This document shows, piece after piece, positions 9,201 through 17,166 of a DNA stretch of 64,000 bases. Within the stretch, counting starts at the first letter, position 1, and each line of letters starts with the position of its first letter. Location of the stretch: assembly GCF_000154225.1 (NCBI RefSeq), contig NZ_DS264586.1:216527-280526 (forward strand). The letters run 5' to 3'. Origin of the DNA: Schaalia dentiphila ATCC 17982 (lineage in GTDB: Bacteria > Actinomycetota > Actinomycetes > Actinomycetales > Actinomycetaceae). The translations under genes and the position numbers were made by a program. Under the pieces are notes generated by a model. That model was not told the origin of the DNA, made no database searches, and saw only the letters and a list, made by a program, of their open reading frames with translations.

Positions 9201-9733
9201 GCGCTCTTGAACGGCCAGATGAAGTCACGCATCTTCGGGAAGCGCATGCGCACGGTCTGGTAGGCGGTGCCCGTGTGGTTCGAGGCACGCTGGACCATGA
9301 GGCCGTCCTCAAGGTCGGAGACAGAGGTGCCGCCGAGTAGCCCATTGACCGTCTGGTGTGAGGCCTGCACGACTTCGAAGTCACCGGCGGTACGCGGACG
9401 GGTCTTGAGCTTCTCCTGGTCGCCCTGTCCCTGGCTCCACGTCTCCCAGCCTTCACGGCCACGACCGATGAGAACCCAGCCGCCGCCGTCAGTGGTCTGA
9501 TCGCAGAAGAACTGGCCGGGCGCGTCCATGGTGGAGGTCTGCAGCCAGTACGTTCCGTTCTGGGAACGCGGGTCGTTCTGCTTGATTTCCCAGCACGAGG
9601 CCGCGGCCGTGGCCGCGCTCAGGCCATCGTGGAGCGGGTCGGTGGCGGCGTGGGCAGCCGGGGAAAACGCCAGCACGCTCAGGCTGGTCACTGATGCCAG
9701 TCCGAGCGCCAAGCAACGGCGCATGAAACTCAT
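6263..9733 (-). CDS. large secreted protein: fibrinogen-like GGGW domain, propeller, FN3 and two lectin-like modules
   Basis: The 1156-residue product begins with a signal peptide ending in AAHA. The fibrinogen-like GGGW domain follows, with Cys near 47 and FFCDQTTDGGGW near 74-85. Next is a long stretch of repeats such as TMYVGGNFTGV and KLLVAGDFTKV that looks like a beta-propeller. An FN3 module lies at about 685-770 and a galactose-binding-like jelly-roll module at about 776-928. A Pro-Glu linker (about 944-971) leads to a second jelly-roll module to the end. Both jelly-rolls contain DDGAVxYxNG. There is no sortase or membrane anchor, so it is released or held by binding. It is the paralogue of the gene at 9959-13411 and is coupled to the glycosyltransferase behind it. 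A role in binding or organising the surface polymer is inferred. Confidence 0.82.
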   Translation of the reverse strand: MSFMRRCLALGLASVTSLSVLAFSPAAHAATDPLHDGLSAATAAASCWEIKQNDPRSQNGTYWLQTSTMDAPGQFFCDQTTDGGGWVLIGRGREGWETWSQGQGDQEKLKTRPRTAGDFEVVQASHQTVNGLLGGTSVSDLEDGLMVQRASNHTGTAYQTVRMRFPKMRDFIWPFKSAHPVDVKFNHEWWVQGGIVWAGFGTNTSWGYVNLVASAQNKYTLGWGYGPLATSWYDTSSSTSYFHRNGSIINPYAEAYVRPQLRSTDASFRAIGDGGTPAKMQKATASEFASPMSWGVAGNLNGSVQEGNIQVQAFEQIGSTMYVGGNFTGVKKGKNGQEIASSGLAGFDATTGEWNGQTFSFNNQVKDLVELPNGKLLVAGDFTKVNGETHVGTVLIDPATGQIDPSWTLQARTGTNGGRVSVKSIKIINEHIYLGGIFTHFQGNGASWTYARNGARLDINGKPDRSWNPEFNGSVIDIDVDENEAYYYAAGYFTRAHDRVVENAGRLSTAAGAELDQSWTFRHSYLIGKYQQTVTAANGRVYFGGSQHSLFGYNSDTMTRTSGSITMYNGGDLQASTRSATGVVYASCHCSDYAFQDAYQYLTLGTTWTRADEIQWVGGWDEATGRQLGWTPYRLGSLRSSGAWALEMADDGALWAGGDFNYSYTSLTSGQWSGGFVRMPARNATAPAVPANLRASDGNSKEVTLKWSSVPGAVSYDILRDDRPIATTTSNSVTVPLGGKNRFFVRAVASDGLRGASTHVYTVDSNGKPAQPDGATLLVDEDDAWAYHWSTDPVAENWAQTSFDDSAWSRGASPIGYGGPGINTTLTPGAAKNRPVTTYARINFTVADPTAIVGVNVAVTADDGAVVYVNGNEVARQRMDDGTVDASTFANASVSTPAARADRQLVFVPADKLVAGTNTLAVETHLNYRSSSSMTIDGMVKVVTKGDEPTPEPEPEPDPEPAPQPQPDLPLTPDPDKPLEVLDVSAMNLGNFLYPGMYWNYWNSKETPDPAWNSTADLSSWKHGASPLGWGDRDAGTPFTLPAADRAITNYFVRDVNFGTLSADFEVILNVRVDDGAVIYINGTEIKRVNMPEGTIDASTRASSNVGLATAKNNIVRIAVPRKVLRDGVNRVAVETHANYANAASVTFDLKASLVR

Positions 9734-9798
9734 GGGGTCCTCACAGGTATCGTGTAAATGGTTACTTCTATAGTGTCACGATAATTGCCACCGCTCAA

Positions 9799-9820
9799 CC
9801 ACTTGGTTAGGACCAGGTGG
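9799..9820. promoter_or_regulatory. dyad upstream of the first GGGW-protein gene
   Basis: CCACTTGGT-TAGG-ACCAGGTGG is an inverted repeat with one G-T position, 66 bases before the ATG at 9733. It shares the octamer TTGGTTAG with the dyads before the phosphoglycosyltransferase gene. Confidence 0.4.
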
Positions 9821-9838
9821 GAGCCGTTTACCACATAT

Positions 9839-9873
9839 AAGTCAACCCCCGCCAAATAGGTGGGGGTTGACTT
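9839..9873 (-). terminator. terminator after the second GGGW-protein gene
   Basis: AAGTCAACCCCC and GGGGGTTGACTT form a perfect 12-base-pair stem around an 11-base loop, followed on the minus strand by an AT-rich run. It separates the two paralogous genes into different transcripts. Confidence 0.8.
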
Positions 9874-9958
9874 GTCAGCACGATTCACGAGCTGGAATGA
9901 ACGGTTCTCTCTGGCTCATGCCTCACACAAACGCGGGCGAAGAAGAACGATTCTTCCC

Positions 9959-12900
9959 TTATTTCACAAGAGTCGCGTTCAGATCGAAGGTCATCGAGGG
10001 CGAGCCCTTGTAGTTGAGGTGCTCCTCAACACCGATGCGATTCACGCCGCTCGTCAAGAGGCTGGCGGGGATGGTGACCTCGAGCAGATCGGAGGCTGCC
10101 TTGGCGGCGCTCACGGCCGAGTTCGCGTAGGTGGTGTGAGTAATGTTGCCATCGGACATACGTTTCGTGTCGATGATCTTGCCATTGACTCGCAGGACGA
10201 CGCCGTCATCCGCACGCACCTTGACGGTCAGCGTGGTGTTCGGGGTGATCGGGCCCAGGTCGATGTCGCGCGCGAAGTAGTACGTGATCGCACGATCCTT
10301 CTTGGCAATATCGAGGGCGGTTACCACGGCGGAGTCTCCCCAGCCGATCGGGCCGGAGCCACGGTTCCAGCGCTGGAGGGAGCCGGTCGTGGCCCAGTCG
10401 GAGGCGGGAGCATCCGTCAAGGTCCAGTAGTTCCACTCGTCCCCAGTGTGGATGACTGTGCCGGACTTGACGGAGGCCGCGTTGATCGGCTGCGTCGCGT
10501 CGGTCGGCTCGGTGCTGGGCCCGGAGGGAACGGAGCTGTTGTCGTCCGGGGTGCCTTCCACGCGGAAGATGGAGGCCTGCATGGCCACGGTCGCGGTGCG
10601 CATGTAGTTGACGTGCGTTTCCACGGCGATGACGTTGTCACCGGTCTTCAGGGCCGACGCGGGCACGAAGATCTCGGAGGGCGATGCAGAGGCCGCAGCG
10701 AAGTTGGGAGCGGCGTCGGCACGGGTCGTGTAGCTCACCGTGCCAGCACCCATGCGGGTGCGGTCCACCTCAACGCCGTTGATGTAGACGACGGCGCCAT
10801 CGTCGGCCAGGTACTTGACGTTAACACCCTTGAGGCCCTTCGCGTCGGCGACCCGGAAGTGCGTGCGGTAGTAGGTCGTCACGGGGCGCGAGCCCTTGGC
10901 GGCAATCTGGGTCGCGATCGCGGAATCGCCGTAGCCCAGGGGGGCTGCGCCGGTCGGCCACGCGGAGTCGTCGAACGAGGCCTGGGCCCAGTTCTCGGGG
11001 GCAGCGCTGGCGTCAGAGCGATACTTCCACGTCGCACCGGCCTCGAGGAGGACCGGGTTGGAGGCGTCCACCTGGCCGGGGGCCGGGGCGGTGTAGACCG
11101 CGGTGGTTGCGGAGCGGTTGCCCTCGGCGTCAACGGCGCGCACGAAGTAGCGGTTCTCGCCGCCGCGCGGCACCTCGACGGTGGTGGTCTCGGAGGTGGC
11201 GATCGGCCGATCGTCGCGCAGGATCTCGTAGGACACGGCGTCGGCGATGCCTTTCCAGGCGAGGGTCACGGTGGAATCGTTGGACGCGGAGGAGCGCAGG
11301 TAGGAGGGCGCCTCGGGCGCGACGTTGTCGCGGCTATCGTAGCGGGCAAAGCCGCCGTTCCACTGGGTACGCGTGGCATCGGTGTGGGAGAGGGTGAAGT
11401 CGCCGCCCACCCACAGATTGCCGTAGTTATCGGTCGTCAGCGCCCAGGCGCCGGTCTTGCGGCGCGAGGAGAGCTCGAAGGGAGTCCACTTCAGGTTCTC
11501 GCCGGTGGCTGCGTCCCACGCGCCGACCCACTTGATCTCGTCGACACGCGACCAACTGGAGTCCATCTGCCACAAGTACATGTCCTGGTAGGAGGCATCG
11601 GAGCAGTGGCAAGACGCATAGATGATGCCCTTCGAGGACACGGTACTGGCCTGCAGATCGCCACCCCTACTGAAGGTCACGGAGCCGGAAACACGCTTGT
11701 TGGAGCCGGCGTCGTAGCCGAAGAGCGAATGCTCGGATCCGCCGATGTACACGCGGTTGCCGGCCGTCGTGATGGTCTGCTGGTACTTGCCTGCGGTGGT
11801 CGTCGAGGGCTCGAACACGAAGGAGGTGTCCTGGGCGGCGCCGGGCTGAGTGGAGAACTTGGCGGCGTACCAGGCACGCTCGGTGCCGTGAGCCTTGGTG
11901 AAGTGGCCGCCGGCGTAGAAGGAGCTGTTGGCTTCGGAGACGCCCACAGCCTGGACCGAGCCGTTAATCTCGGGGTTCCACGAGCGGTCGGGGCGCGAGG
12001 AGAGGTCAACACGTCCGGCGTTTCGGGCGTAAACCTTGGAGCGACCACCACCGCTGAGATGCGTGAAGGATCCACCAATGTAGACGTTGCCATCGTAGTA
12101 GGCGAGCGAACGCACGCTCACAGCACCACCACGAAGAGCATTCGAGACCTGCAGGTTCCACGACGAGTCGACCTCGCCGGTCGACGGATCGATGACGGCG
12201 GTTCCGACATGAGTTTGTCCGTTGACCTGCGTGAAGTCACCACCGACGAGGAGTCGGCCGTCGGGCAAGGCGAGGAGCGTCTTGACCTGGCCGTTGAAGT
12301 TGAAGGTCTGGCCGGTGAAGTCGCCCGTCGCCACATCGAAGGCGGCGAGGCCGCGCGAGGAGATCTCGGTGCCCTTGTCGCCCTGCTTGACGCCGGTGAA
12401 GTTACCTCCGACGTACATGGTGGAGCCGACCTGGGCGAAGGCCTGGACCTGGATGTTCCCCTCGGCATAGGAGCCATTGATGTTTCCGGTCACGCCCCAC
12501 GAGGTCTTGGCTGCGTACTGCGAGACGGCGCGAGTGACGGTGCTGGCCGGAAGTCCCTCATCGGAGATGCGGGAGAACGACGCGCCCTCGGAGCTCAGGC
12601 GTGGACGCATGTAAGCCTCCGCGTAGGGGAACACTGTCTGACCAGACTTGCGCAAAAAGGAGCCACGGGAGGTGACGTCGCCACCCCAACTGGCGGCCAC
12701 GGGGCCATAGCCCCAGCCGATCTGCCAGCCGGTACGGGCAGACGGGTAGACCTGCAGGGCGTTCCAGCCCTGATCGTAGCCGGAGGTGTTCCACATGATG
12801 TCGCTGACTGGGCCGCGCTTGTCCATCGAGATACTGATGGGATGTGCCATCTTGAAAGGCCACACGAAGTCGGTCATCTTCTGGAAGCGGATATCCAACG

Positions 12901-13411
12901 ACTGGTAGGAATGTCCGGAGGGGCTCGACGAACGCATGACGCGCATACCGTCGGCCTGATCCTTAACCGGCACGTTATTGAGCAACTGATTCACGGTGTC
13001 ATTGGAGAGCTGAACGACGTCGAAAGCGCTCGCGTCACGCCCACGGGTGGTCAGCTTCGCGGGATCTCCCTTGCCGCCACTCCAGGCCTCCCAGCCTTCA
13101 CGGCCGCGGCCGATCATGACCCAGCCGCCACCATCTGTCGTCTGGTCACAAAAGAACTGAGCGGGGTGATCCATCGCGGGAGTCTGGAGCCAGTAGGCAC
13201 CGTCCGCTGCCTCAGGATTCCGCTGCTTAATGTCCCAGCACGACGCGGCGGCAGTCGCGGCGCTCGAACCGTCGTGAACGATAGCCTGACCGGGTGCAGA
13301 ATCTCCCTGACCTGTGCCAACAGCGTGAGCCATCGGAGCGAGCGCGAGGGAAGCGCAGGCGACAATCGGCGCAGTTGCAAGGATTGCAAGGCGCGAAATC
13401 ACAGAAGCCAT
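9959..13411 (-). CDS. large secreted protein, paralogue of the neighbouring GGGW-domain protein
   Basis: The 1150-residue product has the same architecture as its neighbour: a signal peptide ending in APMAHA, the GGGW domain (Cys followed by FFCDQTTDGGGW near residue 95), propeller-like repeats with YVGGNFTGV and LLVGGDFTQV, FN3 near 699-780, a jelly-roll module near 780-955, a Ser/Thr/Pro linker replacing the Pro-Glu one, and a final jelly-roll. Both copies keep the NxQ/DDGAVVY motifs, yet they differ throughout, so the duplication is not recent. I chose the ATG at 13411, where GAAAGG lies upstream and a proper signal peptide starts; an in-frame start 27 residues earlier would bury the signal peptide. 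It ends at its own terminator. Confidence 0.82.
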   Translation of the reverse strand: MASVISRLAILATAPIVACASLALAPMAHAVGTGQGDSAPGQAIVHDGSSAATAAASCWDIKQRNPEAADGAYWLQTPAMDHPAQFFCDQTTDGGGWVMIGRGREGWEAWSGGKGDPAKLTTRGRDASAFDVVQLSNDTVNQLLNNVPVKDQADGMRVMRSSSPSGHSYQSLDIRFQKMTDFVWPFKMAHPISISMDKRGPVSDIMWNTSGYDQGWNALQVYPSARTGWQIGWGYGPVAASWGGDVTSRGSFLRKSGQTVFPYAEAYMRPRLSSEGASFSRISDEGLPASTVTRAVSQYAAKTSWGVTGNINGSYAEGNIQVQAFAQVGSTMYVGGNFTGVKQGDKGTEISSRGLAAFDVATGDFTGQTFNFNGQVKTLLALPDGRLLVGGDFTQVNGQTHVGTAVIDPSTGEVDSSWNLQVSNALRGGAVSVRSLAYYDGNVYIGGSFTHLSGGGRSKVYARNAGRVDLSSRPDRSWNPEINGSVQAVGVSEANSSFYAGGHFTKAHGTERAWYAAKFSTQPGAAQDTSFVFEPSTTTAGKYQQTITTAGNRVYIGGSEHSLFGYDAGSNKRVSGSVTFSRGGDLQASTVSSKGIIYASCHCSDASYQDMYLWQMDSSWSRVDEIKWVGAWDAATGENLKWTPFELSSRRKTGAWALTTDNYGNLWVGGDFTLSHTDATRTQWNGGFARYDSRDNVAPEAPSYLRSSASNDSTVTLAWKGIADAVSYEILRDDRPIATSETTTVEVPRGGENRYFVRAVDAEGNRSATTAVYTAPAPGQVDASNPVLLEAGATWKYRSDASAAPENWAQASFDDSAWPTGAAPLGYGDSAIATQIAAKGSRPVTTYYRTHFRVADAKGLKGVNVKYLADDGAVVYINGVEVDRTRMGAGTVSYTTRADAAPNFAAASASPSEIFVPASALKTGDNVIAVETHVNYMRTATVAMQASIFRVEGTPDDNSSVPSGPSTEPTDATQPINAASVKSGTVIHTGDEWNYWTLTDAPASDWATTGSLQRWNRGSGPIGWGDSAVVTALDIAKKDRAITYYFARDIDLGPITPNTTLTVKVRADDGVVLRVNGKIIDTKRMSDGNITHTTYANSAVSAAKAASDLLEVTIPASLLTSGVNRIGVEEHLNYKGSPSMTFDLNATLVK

Positions 13412-13527
13412 GACACGACCTTTCGGAGGGAACAGAAACTTGTTGCATAAATAATTACACAACAATCCCCGCTCAATCAACCGAATGGTCACGTCAGACT
13501 TTCACAGGTGCACCACACATCCCATTC

Positions 13528-15015
13528 CTACCCCCTGCGACGCCTCGCTAGGGACCCAAGTCCCGACAGGTGCAGACGATCCCTCAACACCCAGCAAACA
13601 CAAGCGAAAACCAGGACCGAGAGTGCCGATCCGACAATGGTCGCAACGAAAGCGTCGCGCCCCATCCACCACGCTATACACCCGCCCGGAATCACCGCAG
13701 ACACGCCCACAACAAGGATCGGCTTGACCACTTCCGACAATTTCGGTGTCACACCGATAAACCGTGAGACCTGAATGGTCGCCATGGCCGCGTCAAGCAC
13801 CATGCACACAGCCCACACGATCGCCGCGGCGACCATTCCTCCACGCGGAATAAAGATGACGTTACCCACAACGTTGAGCGTAAGGACCACGATCTTGTTG
13901 ACCGCCGCCCACCCGGAGCGTCCACTCATGATGAGCAGCGAGTGAATGTTTCCCGCCATGAAAGTCACGATGGAGCCGATGCACAGGACCACGAGGACGT
14001 TCGCGCCGGGAGCGAAGCCGTCACCGAGGATGCGCATGAGCGCGGGCGCGTAGATCGCCATGAGGGCGTAGATGGGGGCCGCGAACAGGACGAGCCAGAT
14101 CGAGGCCGTGCTGTAGAGGTCGCGCAGCTCCTTCGTCTTACCCTGGTGCAGGAGTTTTGAGAACTGCGGGGAGACGACGACCCGCAAAGCCGTGTCGACG
14201 ACCATGCCCGCCTGAATGAAGCGAATGGCGCCACCGTAGATGCCCGAGGCCGCATCACCCGCCAGGAGACCGACGAGGAGGACATCGAGCCACTGCAGCG
14301 CCTGCTCGAGACCAGCGGTGAGGGTGCGAGGAAGCGCGAAGGACACGACCTGACGACGCCGCTGAGCGGTCGGCCAGCGACCCACCGAGTCGGCCACCGA
14401 GGGCATGTGTCGCAGCAGCAGCCACCACGCGGCAACGAGGACGACGACGAAGGGCAGCGCCCAGGCGACAGACACGAAGGCCAGCGACCCGGTGAACGCG
14501 GCCGCGAGCGCAACGAGGAGGGGGCGCAGGCCGGGCAGCAGCAGGTTCTGAATGAGGACGTACTCGCGCATGTTGCCGAGCGCCCGCAGGGCGGCGGATG
14601 CGACCAGGGTGAGGGCACCGATCGGTACGAACCACAGGACGGCCCGGGTGGACGCCGCAACCTCGGCGTTCCAGATCAGGGGAGCCACGGCCTCGAGAAT
14701 GAGGACGCACACGGTGGACACGCCCACCGTCATGGAGGCCATGAAGGACAGGGTCGCGCGGATCTCCTCGGGCGCATCCAAAGATAGGCGCGGCATCAGG
14801 TAGATGGCGGTGGAGTCGAGGCCCACCTTGGCCAGGGCCATGACGATCGCGAAGACGCCGGTTGCCTGGGTGACGATACCCGCGCCCTCGGCACCCAGCA
14901 TGCGCGACAGGATGATCGTGAACGCGAAGCCCAGGACCGCGGAGGCCGCCGCTCCAACGAAGCCGACGATGCCCCCACGCGCGAGGGAACGCCTGGCTTG
15001 ATTTGCCTCACTCAT
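13528..15015 (-). CDS. oligosaccharide flippase (Wzx-like, MOP superfamily)
   Basis: The roughly 495-residue protein has about 12-14 hydrophobic segments and the N-terminal GGIVGFVGAAASAVLGFAF followed by LSRMLGAEGAG, which is typical of polysaccharide exporters (PF01943/PF13440) that flip lipid-linked repeat units across the membrane. The ATG at 15015 is preceded by GGAAGG at a spacing of six; an upstream TTG is less likely. It lies in the middle of the locus, so it probably carries the repeat unit to the ligase encoded at 15649-17166. A 16-base palindrome lies in the short divergent promoter region. Confidence 0.85.
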   Translation of the reverse strand: MSEANQARRSLARGGIVGFVGAAASAVLGFAFTIILSRMLGAEGAGIVTQATGVFAIVMALAKVGLDSTAIYLMPRLSLDAPEEIRATLSFMASMTVGVSTVCVLILEAVAPLIWNAEVAASTRAVLWFVPIGALTLVASAALRALGNMREYVLIQNLLLPGLRPLLVALAAAFTGSLAFVSVAWALPFVVVLVAAWWLLLRHMPSVADSVGRWPTAQRRRQVVSFALPRTLTAGLEQALQWLDVLLVGLLAGDAASGIYGGAIRFIQAGMVVDTALRVVVSPQFSKLLHQGKTKELRDLYSTASIWLVLFAAPIYALMAIYAPALMRILGDGFAPGANVLVVLCIGSIVTFMAGNIHSLLIMSGRSGWAAVNKIVVLTLNVVGNVIFIPRGGMVAAAIVWAVCMVLDAAMATIQVSRFIGVTPKLSEVVKPILVVGVSAVIPGGCIAWWMGRDAFVATIVGSALSVLVFACVCWVLRDRLHLSGLGSLARRRRG

Positions 15016-15028
15016 GATCAACCTTCCC

Positions 15029-15044
15029 GCTACCGCGCGGTAGC
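15029..15044. promoter_or_regulatory. 16-bp perfect palindrome between divergent genes
   Basis: GCTACCGCGCGGTAGC is self-complementary and lies in the 59-base gap between the flippase gene and the rightward gene at 15075. It is followed by CTTTTTCTATAAC, whose TATAAC could be the -10 of the rightward gene. The position suits a dimeric repressor; a hairpin terminator is the alternative reading. Confidence 0.5.
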
Positions 15045-15074
15045 CTTTTTCTATAACCTACCGATGGGATACAC

Positions 15075-15728
15075 ATGGACTTCATCAACTCGCTCTCCCC
15101 TGCCCGCAAGAAGAGCCTGCTGGCAGCCGCGATTCTCCTCATCATTGCGCTCGTCATCGCCGGCTTCCTGCGCCTGACGGGCTCCTCCGAGACAGATATG
15201 GCCGCCTCCGCGGCGTCCAGCGCGCAGAGCGCCGAAGAGGACCCGCAGTCCGACATCCCACAGTCCGTCGCGAAGACCATCACCCCGCAGTCGGGGGGGC
15301 CCGCGAACGAATCCGGTTCACTGGCCACGGACGCCGAGGCCACCGGACAGGCCACCTTCGTCATGAACACCCTATGGGACGCGTACACGGATCCCAAGCA
15401 GGCTCGTGCGACCGACCTGTCCTCCGTGCTCACCGCCTCGGCGCTGGAGGAGTTCGACGCGCAGGCTCTCGAGTGGACGAGGGACGGCACCCGCACCACC
15501 GGCTCACCCACCCTCGAGGACGTGCACATCCTCAGCGATGACGGTGCCGGAAACGTCACGGTCTCGGCGTGCGTCGACTCGTCCAACGTTCGTGTCCTCA
15601 ACGACGCGGGAACTGCGCTGACGGACGACACGACCATGACCCGCGCCCTCACCTATTTTCTGTTTGTGAAGGACGGCGGCGCGTGGAAGCTGTCCGGCTT
15701 CTCGTTCCCCGACGACCCGACTTGTTGA
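15075..15728 (+). CDS. single-pass membrane protein with NTF2-like outer domain, function unknown
   Basis: The 217-residue protein has a short cytoplasmic N-terminus ending in ARKK, one membrane segment (SLLAAAILLIIALVIAGFL), a Ser/Ala/Pro-rich linker, and a C-terminal domain of about 115 residues. The domain, with TFVMNTLWDAYTDP, then VSACVDSS and a final KDGGAWKLSGF, resembles NTF2-like extracellular domains of the Mce-associated or lipoprotein type. Its place between the flippase and ligase genes suggests a role in export or assembly of the polymer, but that is context only. Its 3' end overlaps the convergent ligase frame by 80 bases. Confidence 0.65.
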   Translation: MDFINSLSPARKKSLLAAAILLIIALVIAGFLRLTGSSETDMAASAASSAQSAEEDPQSDIPQSVAKTITPQSGGPANESGSLATDAEATGQATFVMNTLWDAYTDPKQARATDLSSVLTASALEEFDAQALEWTRDGTRTTGSPTLEDVHILSDDGAGNVTVSACVDSSNVRVLNDAGTALTDDTTMTRALTYFLFVKDGGAWKLSGFSFPDDPTC

Positions 15729-17166
15729 GTCGAGCAAGCATGTGAGTGGCAAAAGCCCCGTCGTTCGCGGCGGGGCTTGTCCATTGCCCCATGCGCACCG
15801 CGCGCTCGGCGCGGACTGTCCCGGCGACGCTACCGGCGTTCGCGCGGCCGTCACGCTCGGCCTCGGCGCGCTTGATCGGATCACTCTCCTCCTCGAGGTG
15901 ACGCGACAGGAGCGCCACCGCGACGACGGAGATCATGAGGCCGGTGTTCATGCCGTAGTAGAACTGCTCCACCAGGGTCGCCAGGATGATGCCGCCCAGG
16001 ATCGAGCCGTACACGTCCGTGGCTCGCCAGATGCGCGGGAACATGCGCAGGAAGAAGGCGAGGAACAGCGCCAGGCCGACCAGGCCGTAGGAGAAGATGA
16101 CCGTCCAGAACTGGCCCTGCGTGCCCAGGGAGGGCAGCCACGGCGAGGCTGAGGGACGCGGGGCGCCGAAGCCCAGGAGCGGGGACTGCTGGAGCTCGTA
16201 GAGCGTCTCGACGTAGTTGGAGGCGCGGTCTTCCGTCGAGGAGGAGGCCGCGACGCGCTCAAGGAGCGACTGGGAGGCCGGCGTGGCGAGCCACGCGATC
16301 ACACCCACGACGATGGCCGCGACGATACCCAGGACGGTACGCCAAGCTCCCGCGCGCAGGCGCTGGAAACCCACCCACACGACGATGACGATGAGGCCGA
16401 TGTACATGCCGCGGTTGAGCGTTGCGGCTGCCGGGATGACCGACAGAGCGCACACGGCCGCCACGATGAAACGCCACTTGGAGCGCTCGCGCCACAGCAC
16501 GTAGGCGAAAACGAGCGCGAGCGGGAAGATCAGCGAGTAGACGTTGCCGTAGGTGTTGGAGTAGATGAAGGGGGCCGACGGACGCGGGTCGGAGAGGATC
16601 CACGACGACGGGGTCCACTGGGTGGTCGCGCGCTTCGTGAACTCTTTGACGAAGTCGTTGGAGTGCAGGGCTCGCGGCACCAGGTAGTACATGAGAGTCG
16701 TGAAGCGCAGCGTCGGCGCCGCCATGGCGATGAAGCCGCCGATCGTGGTCGATGCCAGGAAGCCCCACATCGTGCCTACGATCGTGCGCACGCTGAGGGA
16801 CTTGCGTGCGTTGAAGGCGTAGACCGCGAAGATGCCAGGCGAGATATGCAGCAGGAAGCGGTAGAACGCGCCGATGACGCGCCCGCCCGTGTCGAGCATG
16901 GTCATCGAGGCCAGCACCCACGCCAGGAAGAATACCCACAGGATGGATCCGGGCGGGAAACGCAGGCCGTGTCGGCCGATCATGAACACGAGCATGATCG
17001 ACGCGAACAGCGGCCACATCAGGTCACCGGAGCCGAGAACCCACCACAGGAAGTACGCCGAATAGGCCACAACGAAGGGCCACGCAGGCAGATCTTGCGC
17101 GTCCTCTCGCAACGGCCCAACTTGGGCGGGGGCGGGTTTGGCCCAGAGTCCTCGGCGTGGGCTCAC
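15649..17166 (-). CDS. O-antigen ligase / Wzy-like membrane protein
   Basis: The 505-residue protein has about 11-12 membrane segments, a long external loop (SNDFVKEFTKRATTQWTPSS) and the sequence PLLGFGAP, characteristic of the O-antigen ligase/polymerase group (PF04932). It would polymerise or attach the lipid-linked polysaccharide. Its GTG start overlaps the stop of the upstream glycosyltransferase (GTGA). The last 50 or so residues are polar, rich in Arg, Ser and Thr, and read through both a terminator-like hairpin (15752-15779) and the 3' end of the opposite gene. The tail may be real or the result of a frameshift near 15790. Confidence 0.8.
   Translation of the reverse strand: MSPRRGLWAKPAPAQVGPLREDAQDLPAWPFVVAYSAYFLWWVLGSGDLMWPLFASIMLVFMIGRHGLRFPPGSILWVFFLAWVLASMTMLDTGGRVIGAFYRFLLHISPGIFAVYAFNARKSLSVRTIVGTMWGFLASTTIGGFIAMAAPTLRFTTLMYYLVPRALHSNDFVKEFTKRATTQWTPSSWILSDPRPSAPFIYSNTYGNVYSLIFPLALVFAYVLWRERSKWRFIVAAVCALSVIPAAATLNRGMYIGLIVIVVWVGFQRLRAGAWRTVLGIVAAIVVGVIAWLATPASQSLLERVAASSSTEDRASNYVETLYELQQSPLLGFGAPRPSASPWLPSLGTQGQFWTVIFSYGLVGLALFLAFFLRMFPRIWRATDVYGSILGGIILATLVEQFYYGMNTGLMISVVAVALLSRHLEEESDPIKRAEAERDGRANAGSVAGTVRAERAVRMGQWTSPAANDGAFATHMLARLNKSGRRGTRSRTASTRRRPSQTENR
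15752..15779 (+). terminator. terminator hairpin inside the opposing gene
   Basis: AGCCCCGTCG-TTCG-CGGCGGGGCT forms a 10-base-pair stem with a stable TTCG tetraloop, 24 bases after the stop of the gene at 15075-15728. It lies within the C-terminal codons of the opposing ligase gene. Confidence 0.8.

Noticed and set aside
6263..13411. sortase anchoring of the GGGW proteins
   Set aside because: Neither protein ends with an LPXTG-like motif, membrane segment and basic tail; both stop at the end of a jelly-roll module.
9860..13450. 1196-residue open frame on the plus strand
   Set aside because: It is antisense to the second GGGW-protein gene, rich in Gly, Arg, Val and His, and has no ribosome site; a typical shadow frame in high-GC DNA. 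The same applies to plus-strand frames at 284-2248, 2176-3465, 6158-9016 and 41272-43449.
15742..16152. plus-strand frame after the NTF2-like gene
   Set aside because: It begins in the terminator and is antisense to the ligase-like gene.
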